A DNA stretch of 64,000 nucleotides from Candidatus Electrothrix aestuarii (GTDB taxonomy: Bacteria > Desulfobacterota > Desulfobulbia > Desulfobulbales > Desulfobulbaceae), in contig CP159373.1 in assembly GCA_032595685.2 (NCBI GenBank), forward strand, positions 3,375,907 to 3,439,906. Direction: 5' to 3'. Below are positions 17,852 through 29,260 of this stretch, piece after piece; positions within the stretch are counted from its first letter, which is position 1; the number at the start of each line of letters is the position of its first letter. The translations under genes and the position numbers were made by a program. The notes below the pieces were generated by a model. The model made no database searches. It was not told where the DNA came from and saw only the letters and a list, made by a program, of their open reading frames with translations.

Positions 17852-19597
17852 ATGAAAAGATATCTTTTTGTCATGCTGACCGTTTTTGCTGTGCTGATCC
17901 TCTCGCAATCGGTCTTGGCACGTGAGATTCGTTTGGCAAGTTGGAATATGCGATGGGTCAACAGTATTGAGTTTGCGCCGGGTGATTCTGGAGAAGCGGA
18001 GCGAACCGTAAAAGATTACAATGCCATGAGAGAGTATGCCAAAAAACTGCAAGGGGACGTGGTTGCTCTGCAGGAAGTCGGGGATGCCGAGGCCGCCTAT
18101 CATGTGTTTTCTCAAGGAGAGTACACGGTCCTCCTTTCCGGGAGAGATGATCCCCAGCAGACCGGCTTTGCTCTCCGAAAGGGAATTCCTTTTGTCGATA
18201 ACGGGGCCTATAAAGAGCTTGGTGAAGGAGATACCCGCTACGGAACTGATATCACGATTTTCCCCAATTCAGATAATGCCCTCCGTTTGCTCAGTGTCCA
18301 TCTGAAGAGCGGATGCTTTTCCAATCGTCATGATGAGCAGGGAACAGAGGCCTGCTCCAAGTTTCAACGCAACATGGAAGTGCTTGAGCAATGGATAGAT
18401 GCCAGGGCCAAGGAAAAGATTCCCTTTGTCGTTATGGGTGACTGGAATCGACGTCTGTTAGAAAATGGAGACAGTGCATGGGCTGCGATTGATGATAAGG
18501 AACCCAAAGGATTACAGCTTGTTAATTCGAATCAGGGGGCAATGCAGTCTGTCTGTTTGGTAAAAACATGGAATAAGGATACAGAGACTTGGAATGATTC
18601 CCTGAAAAATTATCCTGCGCCTATTGATCACATTATTCTCGATGGTCGTGCCGCATCATTTCTCTCTGAAAATGGCTTCGAGGTTGTAACTTTTACAGAG
18701 GAAGATAGTCTCGCATATAACCTGTCTGATCATTGCCCTATTTATACTGATATGACCTTGCCGGACGACAAGGTGTCCTTGTTAGAGGCGGACACCTTGC
18801 ATATGGATAGGGTTAAACTGCGCATTATGGCGGCAAACATAACCAGTGGGAATAAGCAATCCTATGATCTCGGGCATGGGATACGTATTTTTAAAGGATT
18901 CAAGCCGGATGTTGTCTTGATTCAGGAGTTTAATTATAAAGAGAATTCCCAGAAAGATATAAAAGAGTTTGTTTCGACAACCTTTGGGGAAGGGTTTCAG
19001 TATTACAGAGAGAGTGATGCCCAGATTCCGAACGGTGTGATCAGCCGCTGGCCCATTCTTGATTCTGGAAAATGGGAAGACAGCTTTGCTCCCAACAGGG
19101 AGTATGTCTGGGCCAAGATAGATATTCCAGGTAATATTGATCTCTGGGCGGTGAGTTTGCATTTTTTAACAAAAAATAGCAGGATACGGAAAGCAGAGGC
19201 CCGGGAGTTAGTGGCAAAGATTAAAGAAAGAATACCAGAGGAAGATTACCTCGTTGTTGGAGGCGATCTCAATACCAGAAACGTCAATGAGCCAGCCTTG
19301 AAAATTTTGGATGAGATTATAGACCTCGGACCTTTTCCCGAAGGTCCAAAGGGAGGGAAGGGGACCAATTCGAGCCGGAAAAAGCCGTATGATTGGGTGT
19401 TCGCAGATGCTGACTTGAATCAGTATCAGGTGCAGACTGAAGTAGGGAGTCGGAACTTTCCCAAGGGCATAATTTTTGATAGCCGGGTCTATGGTCCCCT
19501 GAGTGATGTGACACCGGTTGAGCGCGGAGACAGTGCTGCGCCGAACATGCAGCATATGGCTGTAGTGAAAGATTTTCTGTTGTATGTTCATGAGTAG
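17852..19597 (+). CDS. Exported protein with two endonuclease/exonuclease/phosphatase-fold domains
   Basis: A 581-residue protein with a signal peptide (cleavage near SVLAR). Domain 1 (about 24-310) has SWNMRW, the metal-binding Glu in ALQEVGD, VVMGDWNRR and SDHCPIY. Domain 2 (about 325-581) has MAANITSGN, LIQEFNY, VVGGDLNTR and MQHMAVV, where the final acidic SDH triad is replaced, so it may be less active. The fold includes DNases, sphingomyelinases and phosphatases; an exported form could scavenge nucleic acid phosphate. An AAGGGGG site precedes the ATG. Confidence 0.8.
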   Translation: MKRYLFVMLTVFAVLILSQSVLAREIRLASWNMRWVNSIEFAPGDSGEAERTVKDYNAMREYAKKLQGDVVALQEVGDAEAAYHVFSQGEYTVLLSGRDDPQQTGFALRKGIPFVDNGAYKELGEGDTRYGTDITIFPNSDNALRLLSVHLKSGCFSNRHDEQGTEACSKFQRNMEVLEQWIDARAKEKIPFVVMGDWNRRLLENGDSAWAAIDDKEPKGLQLVNSNQGAMQSVCLVKTWNKDTETWNDSLKNYPAPIDHIILDGRAASFLSENGFEVVTFTEEDSLAYNLSDHCPIYTDMTLPDDKVSLLEADTLHMDRVKLRIMAANITSGNKQSYDLGHGIRIFKGFKPDVVLIQEFNYKENSQKDIKEFVSTTFGEGFQYYRESDAQIPNGVISRWPILDSGKWEDSFAPNREYVWAKIDIPGNIDLWAVSLHFLTKNSRIRKAEARELVAKIKERIPEEDYLVVGGDLNTRNVNEPALKILDEIIDLGPFPEGPKGGKGTNSSRKKPYDWVFADADLNQYQVQTEVGSRNFPKGIIFDSRVYGPLSDVTPVERGDSAAPNMQHMAVVKDFLLYVHE

Positions 19598-19793
19598 CTG
19601 TTCAGGCTGAATGTGACAGAAGGGGGGAGGTGAGTTGCGAGAATCTCATCGGACCAATGATATTCCTCGGAATCATGGTCGCTTGGTTGACTATAAGGTC
19701 TTTCTTGACAAAGAAGTAAGTCTGAAATGCTACATATTATTCAAGGGAGTACGTTGACGTAAAAGAGTGACTATGCATTAGCGGAGCCAGGAT

Positions 19794-19842
19794 ATGTCTG
19801 TAGAATTCCAGCTCACCTCCCTCTCACCACCTCTGACGGCAA
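19794..19842 (+). pseudogene. uvrB 5' fragment A
   Basis: The frame MSVEFQLTSLSPPLTA parallels the true UvrB start [15 protein letters not shown]. The DNA from ATG through ACCTCCC matches the intact uvrB and fragment C. Homology stops after about 45 bp, directly before the HicA toxin start. It is the outermost rung of the uvrB fragment ladder. Confidence 0.6.
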
Positions 19843-19847
19843 GTATT

Positions 19848-20102
19848 ATGGAGAAATATGAAAAACTGATCCTGTGGATTTTTTGCGGGCAAAGCGATGC
19901 TAATATTTTGTTTGTTGACCTGATTCATCTGTTGGAGCATGTAGGTTTTACAATGCGGGTTTCTGGGAATCATCATATTTTTAGCAAAGAAGGAGTTGAG
20001 GAAAAACCGAATTTGCAGAAAGATGGAGAGCGGGCAAGGCCGTACCAAGTCAGAATGATCAGAAGTATCATATTGAAATACAGATTGGGGGATAACGCAT
20101 GA
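19848..20102 (+). CDS. hicA: HicA-type toxin
   Basis: Starting at 19848 (MEKYEKLILW) gives 84 residues; an in-frame extension to 19794 belongs to the uvrB fragment. HicA features are the N-terminal helix LIHLLEHVGF, the catalytic segment VSGNHHIF with conserved His, and the C-terminal VRMIRSIILKY. HicA enzymes cleave mRNA independent of translation. It overlaps hicB by 4 bp. The pair lies between uvrB fragments A and B. Confidence 0.82.
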   Translation: MEKYEKLILWIFCGQSDANILFVDLIHLLEHVGFTMRVSGNHHIFSKEGVEEKPNLQKDGERARPYQVRMIRSIILKYRLGDNA

Positions 20103-20314
20103 CAAATAAATATGAGATTATTCTCTATTGGAGTGAGGAAGATCTCGCTTTTATTGCTGAAGTTCCTGAGCTTCCCGGCTGTATAGCGCATGGGGACACG
20201 TATGAATCCACCTTGGCGAATATACAGGATGTCATGGAGCTCTGGAAAGAGACTGCTGAGGAGTTTTTTGACCTGATTCCAACCCCTAAGGGCCGTCGCT
20301 TGGCCTTTGCGTAA
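20099..20314 (+). CDS. hicB: Short HicB-type antitoxin
   Basis: A 71-residue HicB of the compact type. The sequence EIILYWSEEDLAFIAEVPEL, then PGCIAHGDTYE and ANIQDVMELW, is the standard HicB fold, with no separate DNA-binding domain. ATGA overlap with hicA shows coupling. Confidence 0.88.
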   Translation: MTNKYEIILYWSEEDLAFIAEVPELPGCIAHGDTYESTLANIQDVMELWKETAEEFFDLIPTPKGRRLAFA

Positions 20315-20344
20315 AAGTGTGCTGAACAAATTAGCTTTTGCATT

Positions 20345-20427
20345 TCAACCTGTTCAGTCTTATCTCCAGCCCCTTTCATCCATCCGGCGATCAGCCCCGT
20401 GTCATAGAGCAACTTGTTGTTAATCAG
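20345..20427 (+). pseudogene. uvrB 5' fragment B
   Basis: The translated run FHPSGDQPRVIEQLV matches UvrB residues 11-25 as found in fragment C ([15 protein letters not shown]). The reading frame is damaged and homology ends after about 80 bp. It follows the HicAB pair and precedes the DUF4365 gene. Confidence 0.75.
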
Positions 20428-21155
20428 ATATTTTTTGCAATGATGAAGGGTTTCTTGGGATTTTTCCATAGAAAAGTCAATACACCGAAGTGCTACAAAG
20501 ATCATGGAGAGCAGCGGTGAACAGGCTTTTTTGATGAAGTGTATAATTCCCTGCCCCTGTCAGGGAGCGGGTTGCTGAGTTCTTTCTTATGTGCCCAGCT
20601 TGTAAAGAACCGAACGGTACGAACAAAGGAGCGGGCTGTTGCTTCTTCGTATGGAGCCGTCCTTTGTGGAAAACATGACGTGTGAGGAAAGAATGATGTG
20701 GTGTGATGAAAAGAAGGGGCTATCCTATTTAAGAAAGAAGCTGTCCTTTTTCATCTCACGGCTCTCCTGTTATACATTGGACAAGCACGAGGCAAGATAG
20801 AAGCGTTCCTTTTTGAAGGTGGAGCACTACTTTTTTAACTCTGGCCTCTTTTGTTGAAGAAAGGAGCTGTCCTTTTTTATCTCGCAGCCCTCCTATCTTA
20901 AAAAGGAGTTGTCCTTTCTTTCTTTGTGCCCCTTGTTTTTTAGAATGGAAGAGCACTAGGAGAGAAAGGGGTAGATATTTTTTTAGTATTGATCACCCTG
21001 TTTAACATTGTACGAGATCTGTAAGCGGACCAAGTGGCACTCTAAGTTGTTGGATGAGGAGGTGAAGGAGAAGGTCTGATATAACAGTTTGATATTCAAA
21101 CTTTAAGATAAGCTGGTTCTGCAATATTGTTTTTTTAAATAGGGAGATTGGTTCG
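20428..21155. repeat. Gene-free interval with direct repeats
   Basis: Units beginning near 20725 and 20857 share AAGCTGTCCTTTTT or AGGAGCTGTCCTTTTTT plus following ATCTC and CTCCT at about 132-bp spacing; a third, shorter copy (AAAGGAGTTGTCC) lies near 20898. Poly-T and poly-A tracts are frequent. No gene is supported. This could be a decayed element or a recombination zone next to the uvrB fragments. Confidence 0.45.
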
Positions 21156-22391
21156 TTGAAGGCACAAAAGACTGACCGCACTGAACGACGAGGCATAGGT
21201 ATTGCCATGACCGCATTTGAGACCTTGGACTTTGCCTTTCGAGAACAGTCTGAAAGCGACTATGGTATTGATGCCCACGCAGAACTGATAAGATCGGAGC
21301 AGCCAACAGGACAACTTTTGGGTATTCAGCTCAAATCAGGGGGAAGTTACCTGTCTGAGCGATGCGATACAGGTTTTGTGTTTCGCACCGATAAAGATCA
21401 CGTCGAATATTGGTTGAATCACGCCTTGCCTGTGCTGGTCTGTTTGTGTGACGTGGAAGCAAAAAATGTTTATTGGCAAGTAGTGACCAATGAAACTGCC
21501 ATATCCACAGGTAAAGGGTACAAGTTTGTCGTTCCATCAACACAGCTGATTGATTCGTCATCCAGAGAGCTATTACGAAAGTGGCTGACTCCTACAATAC
21601 CGGCAACTCGTTATACCATCTGCGAACAAAGTGATATAAGCCATGCTGCTGCAAGGAGATATTCTTTTAAGATTGTGATCAATGGTGGAGCAACAAAGGC
21701 AGAAGTCGCTGCAATGGTGCGACAAGTCACTAACGACGGTATTAAAAGTAAGTATAGCCGGAATTGCATAGTTGATAGCCTGTCGGATCTAGATGCTCAG
21801 GTCGTCTATACATTTATTTATCCGACAGCTGAAGATTACAGTCGAGGTGCTTGGATTTGCCGCAGTCTTTGGATTGATAAAAATTTGGTTGAAGAGTTTA
21901 GACCGGTTGGGTTTAAAGGCGAAAACGTAGGCGATAATATAATAGTAGACTGGAATGATGATTATTCTGAATGGTCTCAGGTCTTCTCAGCGTGTATTGG
22001 ATCAAAAGAAGAGTATTTATCCACAATTCTTCCGATGATAGATGAGTTGAAAAGGTTGTTACAAAAAGTAGCAGTTAACTTATCAAAATACAAAAACAAC
22101 GAAATTAACGAGGAAGAATTTATTGTATCTACCGAAGAAGACCTCAAACGTGTCTACGAGCTTTACAGAGAGGGGATAGACCTTCCATTCGCAGCCCCAT
22201 TTGAATGTCGTGATGTTAATCAAAAATTTCAGAATCTCATTGCCCATCTTGATAACATCCGGTTGCATTACGCTGAAGAGTCGCGTCATAATTGGACCAA
22301 AGAAAACAGGCTTTGGCTGTCTGTTAAACAATGTTCCTGGGCTCAAGAAAATTTACAACATTTCGAGTATGAGCTTTCCAAGATACGGTAG
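21156..22391 (+). CDS. DUF4365 nuclease-like protein
   Basis: A 411-residue protein starting with TTG after AGGGAG. Residues 1-150 match DUF4365: [42 protein letters not shown] and [18 protein letters not shown]4365 is a PD-(D/E)XK-like fold; Asp, Glu and QLK supply the likely catalytic site. The C-terminal 250 residues are unrecognised, helical and charged. DUF4365 proteins often lie in defence islands. It sits between uvrB fragments B and C, and its last codons (SKIR) lie in the segment also found upstream of uvrB. Confidence 0.7.
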   Translation: MKAQKTDRTERRGIGIAMTAFETLDFAFREQSESDYGIDAHAELIRSEQPTGQLLGIQLKSGGSYLSERCDTGFVFRTDKDHVEYWLNHALPVLVCLCDVEAKNVYWQVVTNETAISTGKGYKFVVPSTQLIDSSSRELLRKWLTPTIPATRYTICEQSDISHAAARRYSFKIVINGGATKAEVAAMVRQVTNDGIKSKYSRNCIVDSLSDLDAQVVYTFIYPTAEDYSRGAWICRSLWIDKNLVEEFRPVGFKGENVGDNIIVDWNDDYSEWSQVFSACIGSKEEYLSTILPMIDELKRLLQKVAVNLSKYKNNEINEEEFIVSTEEDLKRVYELYREGIDLPFAAPFECRDVNQKFQNLIAHLDNIRLHYAEESRHNWTKENRLWLSVKQCSWAQENLQHFEYELSKIR

Positions 22392-22742
22392 TCTTTACCT
22401 TCATGACAGCTAAATCCATGTCCACCCCATTCCAACTCACCTCCCCGTTCACCCCTTCCGGCGACCAACCTCGTGCCATTGAGCAACTTGTTCAGGGCTT
22501 GAACGAGGGCCTGCCCCATCAGGTGCTGCTTGGCGTGACCGGCTCAGGTAAGACCTTTACCATGGCCCAGGTCATTGCCAAGGTCAACCGCCCCGCCTTA
22601 GTCATGGCTCCGAATAAGACCTTAGCAGCCCAGCTCTTTGCCGAGTTTAAGGAACTCTTTCCCCCATAACGAGGTGGAGTATTTCGTCTCGTATTACGAT
22701 TATTACCAGCCTGAAGCCTATATCCCGGCTTCGGATACCTAC
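22376..22742 (+). pseudogene. uvrB 5' fragment C with upstream region
   Basis: From the ATG at 22418 the DNA follows uvrB codons 1-108, including Walker [11 protein letters not shown] and [17 protein letters not shown], at about 85% identity. One extra C in the run near 22663-22667 shifts the frame. Homology stops abruptly at about 22742. Upstream, 22376-22408 also matches 23703-23733 before the intact gene, so a promoter-proximal segment was copied too. Confidence 0.9.
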
Positions 22743-22853
22743 CAATTAAGCAAGGAATTGAATTACGTAATATGCTGGTACATGGTCGAGAAGAATCGCT
22801 GTCACAGTCCTGAAGTTAAAATCGAACTTGCCTGGTAACGAGATAATCTTTCT

Positions 22854-23681
22854 ATGAAATTAATATTCAAGATAATCCTTGCCGGATTCGCTCTCTTCAT
22901 GCTCTCCTTTTTTGTCTTTCTCTATCAAGTCAATAAGGTTCCAGAGAAGGAGTGGCTTAAACGCGAGGCCATCGTAAAGCAGCATTACCAATCACTCGCA
23001 GAGCTTCATCAAACAGCTACTTCCGATATTACCCCATCGACTGAAGAACTCGTGTGTCCTCCTGAAAAATTCATTCAAAATAATTCATTATCCCCGCTCT
23101 ACGGGCCTTATCTCAATCGCTTTTCAACAAAAGACCGCAAGGAATGGATCAAGGAATATGTTGACTGGTCCTGGTTGATCCCACCGACATTTCTTGAAGA
23201 AACAGATCGTTATAAAAGATTTTCCAGCAGTTCCATAAACAAAGCTATACAATATCTTTCTCCAGTGGTAGCTGTGTTCCAGCCAATGGATGAGGAGTTG
23301 AACCATTTGCCTCTTGCTCCCAACCCTGAAAAATTCCCCACTTGGGAAAAGCTCCGTTCGCCAGTCAAGAGAACACTCCTGCGAAATAAGGAAGCAAATC
23401 TGTTCATTGACGGGCTTGAAAGTTTTGCTACAGGCAAATTCGACGGATGGCTCATTATTGTAGACAGACGGACCAACGAACTGGTCTGTAGAGGGAAACT
23501 CAGTGTTACGAGCGGTGAAAGGGTAGATTATGAGTACCGCTATCGAAGCAGAAACTATAATGGTCGCGATGCAGCAATAAGAGATGATTTTGTCAGACAA
23601 TTTCATAAGGAAATTGCCACGGTGCTCCCTGAAGGAGTAACCGTAACTTTAGGTACCCCGCATATATCTGTAGCGTATTAG
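22854..23681 (+). CDS. Membrane-anchored protein of unknown function
   Basis: A 275-residue protein with one N-terminal membrane helix (residues 4-25) and a soluble remainder, probably outside the membrane. No motif is recognised. It lies between uvrB fragment C and intact uvrB with no near neighbour on either side, so it is likely the cargo of one insertion step. Confidence 0.55.
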   Translation: MKLIFKIILAGFALFMLSFFVFLYQVNKVPEKEWLKREAIVKQHYQSLAELHQTATSDITPSTEELVCPPEKFIQNNSLSPLYGPYLNRFSTKDRKEWIKEYVDWSWLIPPTFLEETDRYKRFSSSSINKAIQYLSPVVAVFQPMDEELNHLPLAPNPEKFPTWEKLRSPVKRTLLRNKEANLFIDGLESFATGKFDGWLIIVDRRTNELVCRGKLSVTSGERVDYEYRYRSRNYNGRDAAIRDDFVRQFHKEIATVLPEGVTVTLGTPHISVAY

Positions 23682-23748
23682 GCGGAGCGAGTAAAAAATT
23701 GTCCAAGGTACGGTAGCCGTTCCCTTCATTCATACTATGTGAATTCCT

Positions 23749-25776
<2,028 letters not shown>

Positions 25777-25792
25777 CCCGGCATTCTTTGGC

Positions 25793-25822
25793 TTGACAAC
25801 ATGTCGTTATCCTTACTATGAT
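25793..25822 (+). promoter_or_regulatory. Promoter of the retron RNA
   Basis: TTGACA at 25793-25798 and TATGAT at 25817-25822, with an 18-bp spacer, lie just after the uvrB stop and 8 bp before the candidate retron RNA. It is a good match to a housekeeping-sigma promoter. Confidence 0.7.
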
Positions 25823-25828
25823 CAACTT

Positions 25829-25994
25829 CGGCAACGGGTGGTGCAAGCGTACAGCCGTTCGGTGGAGTATTACAAACGGCCCTCCGGGGAAACCCCGGGG
25901 TGATAACACACCTGACATTTCTTTGCATAAGCTGTACTACAGCTCCGCGTAGAGCCGCTTATGCCTCACTAGATGGGTTGCATGCCCGTTGTCT
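25829..25994 (+). ncRNA. Candidate retron msr-msd RNA
   Basis: Flanking inverted repeats a1 and a2 are seen: GGCAACGGG (25830-25838) pairs with CCCGTTGTC (25985-25993, one G-U), and TGCAA (25842-25846) pairs with TTGCA (25978-25982). Within lie stems GCCGTT/AACGGC (25854-25880), CCGGGG-AAA-CCCCGG (25884-25898) and GCATAAGC/GCTTATGC (25925-25964). This size, order and position directly upstream of a retron reverse transcriptase fit an msr-msd. The AGC in GCAAGCG right after a1 could hold the branching G; that is a guess. Confidence 0.75.
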
Positions 25995-26078
25995 TTTTAT
26001 TTTCCAGATCGTTATCGCGTTATCCCTTGTAATCCTTCCCCCTATATTACGCTCCTCCTCCGGGAGTCAGGAGTCTAT

Positions 26079-27410
26079 TTGGCACGATCTCAGAGAAAAC
26101 AGGTCATTCATCATATTGTTGATGTCCTTCTTACAGGACCGTGGCAGGAACAGGCCTTGTTGGACCGAGTACGCTCAGCTCTTACTGAACCGCATCCCTG
26201 GATGGCGCAGCTGATTGCGGATCTTCTCCAGGATTTTTCCTCTCGTCGTCCAAGTCCCTGGACCCTCAGGGCCTTTATTTCCAATTCATCCGTCTTTCAA
26301 AGCGTATGGGCAGATAAGGCAAGGCGGCCGAAGATAAGCGGCTTTCTTTGCGAACCAGCCGCAATGGAAGCACCTGTCCCTGCGCTGTCCCATCTTCGCC
26401 TGCCTCAATTAGCAACGTCAGCGGATCTTGCTGTCTGGCTTGGTCTCAGTTTTGGCCAACTTGATTGGTTTGCTGATCCTCTCGGGTTACAAGGCAGGAT
26501 GAAAGAAGGGGCGACGCACCACTATATCTATCACTGGCACCAAAAGCGGGAAGGCCCGCCTCGCCTTATCGAATCACCGAAGTCCCGGCTGAAGACTATC
26601 CAGCGAGAGATCCTGCAAAAGATTCTTGATCCGGTTCCCCTCCATAATGCTGCACATGGCTTTTGCAAAGGTAGGTCCTGCCGGAGCTATGTTGCGCCTC
26701 ATGCAGAAAAGGAAGTGGTTATCCGTTTCGATCTCCAGGATTTTTTCCCCTCTATTCCATCGGGCCGGGTCCATGCTGTCTTCCGTTCCTTGGGCTATCC
26801 CTGGGAGACAGCCCGCCTGTTGACCGGCCTATGCACTCATACGGCAATTGATCTGTTTCGCGATCTACCTGCACATGAACGTCATCCCTGGCAGGTACGT
26901 AGAAAATATTTACAGCCCCATCTTCCCCAGGGTGCTCCAACCTCGCCTGCCTTGGCGAATCTCTGTACCTTTCGTTTGGATTGCCGACTCAGCGGGCTTG
27001 CCCGCAGTCTTGATCTTGATTATACCCGGTACGGCGATGACCTTGCCTTTTCTGGTGGTCAGGAGTTGCTGCGAAAGAGTGAGTGGTTACAGGTCAGAGT
27101 TGGTGCCATTGCCCAGGAAGAGGGCTTTCAGCTCAATATGCGGAAGATAAAGCTTATGCGAAGGGGGCGGAGGCAGCAGTTGGCTGGCTTAGTGGTGAAC
27201 GCAGGAGCAAATATTCCCCGCTCCGATTATGACCAGCTCAAGGCCATCCTGCATAACTGCGTGCGCTTCGGGCCGCAAAGCCAGAATAGGATCGGGCATG
27301 ATGATTTTAAGAGCTATCTGGCAGGGAAATTGGCGTGGGTTAACTCGGTTAATCCGGCACGTGGGCAACGTTTGAGCGCCTTGTTTTCTCAGATTGAATG
27401 GGAGGTATAA
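26079..27410 (+). CDS. Retron reverse transcriptase with N-terminal extension
   Basis: A 443-residue protein using TTG at 26079 after AGGAG with 5-bp spacing; the longer frame to 25989 would overlap the a2 repeat. Residues 1-160 are a helical extension. The RT domain shows retron-specific NAAH (190-193), FDLQDFFPSI (217-226), QGAPTSP (284-290), YGDD (318-321) and LAGLVVNAGANIPR in the retron Y region. Size and extension resemble myxobacterial-type retron RTs. It makes the branched RNA-DNA hybrid from the upstream RNA. No separate effector gene is adjacent, so the N-terminal part may carry that role. Confidence 0.88.
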   Translation: MARSQRKQVIHHIVDVLLTGPWQEQALLDRVRSALTEPHPWMAQLIADLLQDFSSRRPSPWTLRAFISNSSVFQSVWADKARRPKISGFLCEPAAMEAPVPALSHLRLPQLATSADLAVWLGLSFGQLDWFADPLGLQGRMKEGATHHYIYHWHQKREGPPRLIESPKSRLKTIQREILQKILDPVPLHNAAHGFCKGRSCRSYVAPHAEKEVVIRFDLQDFFPSIPSGRVHAVFRSLGYPWETARLLTGLCTHTAIDLFRDLPAHERHPWQVRRKYLQPHLPQGAPTSPALANLCTFRLDCRLSGLARSLDLDYTRYGDDLAFSGGQELLRKSEWLQVRVGAIAQEEGFQLNMRKIKLMRRGRRQQLAGLVVNAGANIPRSDYDQLKAILHNCVRFGPQSQNRIGHDDFKSYLAGKLAWVNSVNPARGQRLSALFSQIEWEV

Positions 27411-27443
27411 GTTCGTTTCGTCTTTACCTGCTCAATACCCCCT

Positions 27444-27560
27444 TTGAGACAAGTCTGGCTCCTGGGAAAATACGGGAGAAATTTCATGAAAAACATGGTA
27501 TCGTCACCGGATCGTGCCTGCCCGAGGAAGGGATGCAGGAGGGGGCGGATGATCCAACAT
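27444..27560 (+). pseudogene. uvrB 3' fragment E
   Basis: Positions 27444-27507 match uvrB 25448-25503 (TGAGACAA, GGGAAAATA, GAAAAACATGGTAT and so on) at about 80% with a small insertion; the frame EKFHEKHGIV equals Uvr[12 protein letters not shown] weaker match (PEEG...ADD) follows. The retron thus lies between the intact uvrB end and this relic. Confidence 0.7.
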
Positions 27561-27606
27561 TGAAGAGACGGTAGCATTTTGATTCACCCTGAGAAAGAGG
27601 TAAATT

Positions 27607-28233
27607 ATGAAGCTATGGAAAATTCTGGTTATTTCGTTACTGCTGGTCATTGGTTCTATCTCAAATGCAGTCGCACATGACTTGAGCGGCTTGAGGATAG
27701 AAAAGATACTCGTTTGCCGTCTCTATGAGAACAAAAGTGCTTTTACTCAGGTTCCCGCCGGGATTGGAGGGCTGGTTTCCACTGTACCTGCCTTTGTGAT
27801 CGGAAGTGCAGGATATCTCGTTGGTTATGGACTAGGCTTCCCTCTTGGGAAAGAAGAGGAATTCGCTCAGGGGTCAGTGTTTATTACCGGGTTTGGGCTG
27901 ATCCAGTTGGGAAGTGGTATTGTAGGTGCGCCTTTCTTTGTTGTAGAAAAAATATTCTACGATTTGCCACAATATTTGTTTAAACAAGAGGCAATGGAGG
28001 AAACACCCCAAGCAATCGCCGAGCGGCACTGGAACGAGTCGTTGCCCCGGTCAGCACCGAAAAAAGCTACTCGGCAACAGGCTCTCGTTCGTGTGGAACA
28101 GGCTGAACCCCCCTGTGTACCGCGCCCGACTGTTGACCCGGAAACCGGAGAGGTCAGGCTGAAAGCAGGCCATGCCCTTCAAGCAGCCGCAGGCTATCCT
28201 CCAAACAAGTATTGTGACGAGACCGATGAGTAA
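27607..28233 (+). CDS. Exported glycine-rich protein of unknown function
   Basis: A 208-residue protein with a signal peptide (cleavage near AVAHD). It has two glycine-rich hydrophobic segments near 52-75 and 90-115, a loop with FPLGKEEEFAQGS between them, and a hydrophilic C-terminus. AAAGAGG precedes the ATG. It could associate with the envelope. It follows the retron and uvrB relic and precedes pyrF. No family is recognised. Confidence 0.6.
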   Translation: MKLWKILVISLLLVIGSISNAVAHDLSGLRIEKILVCRLYENKSAFTQVPAGIGGLVSTVPAFVIGSAGYLVGYGLGFPLGKEEEFAQGSVFITGFGLIQLGSGIVGAPFFVVEKIFYDLPQYLFKQEAMEETPQAIAERHWNESLPRSAPKKATRQQALVRVEQAEPPCVPRPTVDPETGEVRLKAGHALQAAAGYPPNKYCDETDE

Positions 28234-28269
28234 GTTTTTATACGTTTATTTGATAACAGCTAAGGAACC

Positions 28270-28992
28270 ATGACAGACAAAAACATCCCTTTAAACGAAC
28301 GAATTATCTTTGCCCTTGATGTCACCTCACCTGATGAGGCAATGGCCCTGGTGGAAAAACTGGACAGTGAAATTAAGTTTTTCAAGGTAGGGCTTCAGCT
28401 CTTCTTAGCGGGTTGGTTCCACACCATTGATGCCATTATTGCGCGCGGCAATAAGGTGATGGTGGATCTCAAGTTTTTTGATATCCCGGAGACGGTGAAG
28501 CTGGCTGTGGATCAATTGAAAAACCGGGGGGTCAGCTTTGCCACTGTGCATGGTAATGATCCTATCCTGCGGGCCGCTGTGCAGGACAAGGACAGCGAGA
28601 TGAAGATCCTGGCCGTCACGGTGCTGACCAGCTTTGATGAGGAGGATATGCGGGCAATGGGCATGACCGGTTCTGTGCGGGATCTGGTTCTGCACCGGGC
28701 GCGTAAGGCCCTGGAGATCGGCTGTGATGGGGTGGTCTCTTCTGCCCTGGAGGCTGAGCCGCTTCGTCATGATCTGGGGCCGAATTTCCTGGTTGTCACC
28801 CCTGGGATCAGGCCGGGTGCCAATGTGGATGATGGCTCTGATGATCAAAAAAGGATCGCCACGGCAAAGCAGGCCATTATTAACGGCGCTGATCACGTTG
28901 TCATCGGCCGCCCGATCCGGGATAGCAAAGATCCTATCGCCCTGATTCGTGAGCTACAGCAGGAAATTGCCGAAGGGCTGGCAGCAGCATGA
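28270..28992 (+). CDS. pyrF: Orotidine 5'-phosphate decarboxylase
   Basis: A 240-residue enzyme that converts OMP to UMP. The TIM-barrel markers are FALDVTS at the start, the catalytic DLKFFDIPETV near 62-72, TVLTSF near 117, VTPGIRP near 176, and VIGRPIRDS near 213. Length is normal. It stands alone here, not in a pyr operon. Confidence 0.95.
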   Translation: MTDKNIPLNERIIFALDVTSPDEAMALVEKLDSEIKFFKVGLQLFLAGWFHTIDAIIARGNKVMVDLKFFDIPETVKLAVDQLKNRGVSFATVHGNDPILRAAVQDKDSEMKILAVTVLTSFDEEDMRAMGMTGSVRDLVLHRARKALEIGCDGVVSSALEAEPLRHDLGPNFLVVTPGIRPGANVDDGSDDQKRIATAKQAIINGADHVVIGRPIRDSKDPIALIRELQQEIAEGLAAA

Positions 28993-29260
28993 TATTGTAA
29001 ACATATTTCTTGTCTTCTAGTCTTCTTATCATATTTGCTATATCCAGGGATGGCGTGCAGGAAATATTGCTTGCTCGCTTTTTTGTGATGGAGACGTCTT
29101 CCTCCTTCCAGATGAGCAATCACTTGGTATTATCTTGCTGCGTGAGTTGCTTAGATGAACAACGCCACCCCCAAGGGACGGGATATTGACTAAAAAATTA
29201 TTCTACTGTTACACCGCTGTTACATCGCAAGCAGCAGGGTATCGGCCCCGGAGCTTCGCA

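Noticed and set aside
26079-27410. Reverse transcriptase as the DGR enzyme for the caspase tail
   Set aside because: It has QGAPTSP and retron NAAH/Y-region motifs rather than the SQ-type motif of DGR enzymes, and lies next to a retron-like RNA.
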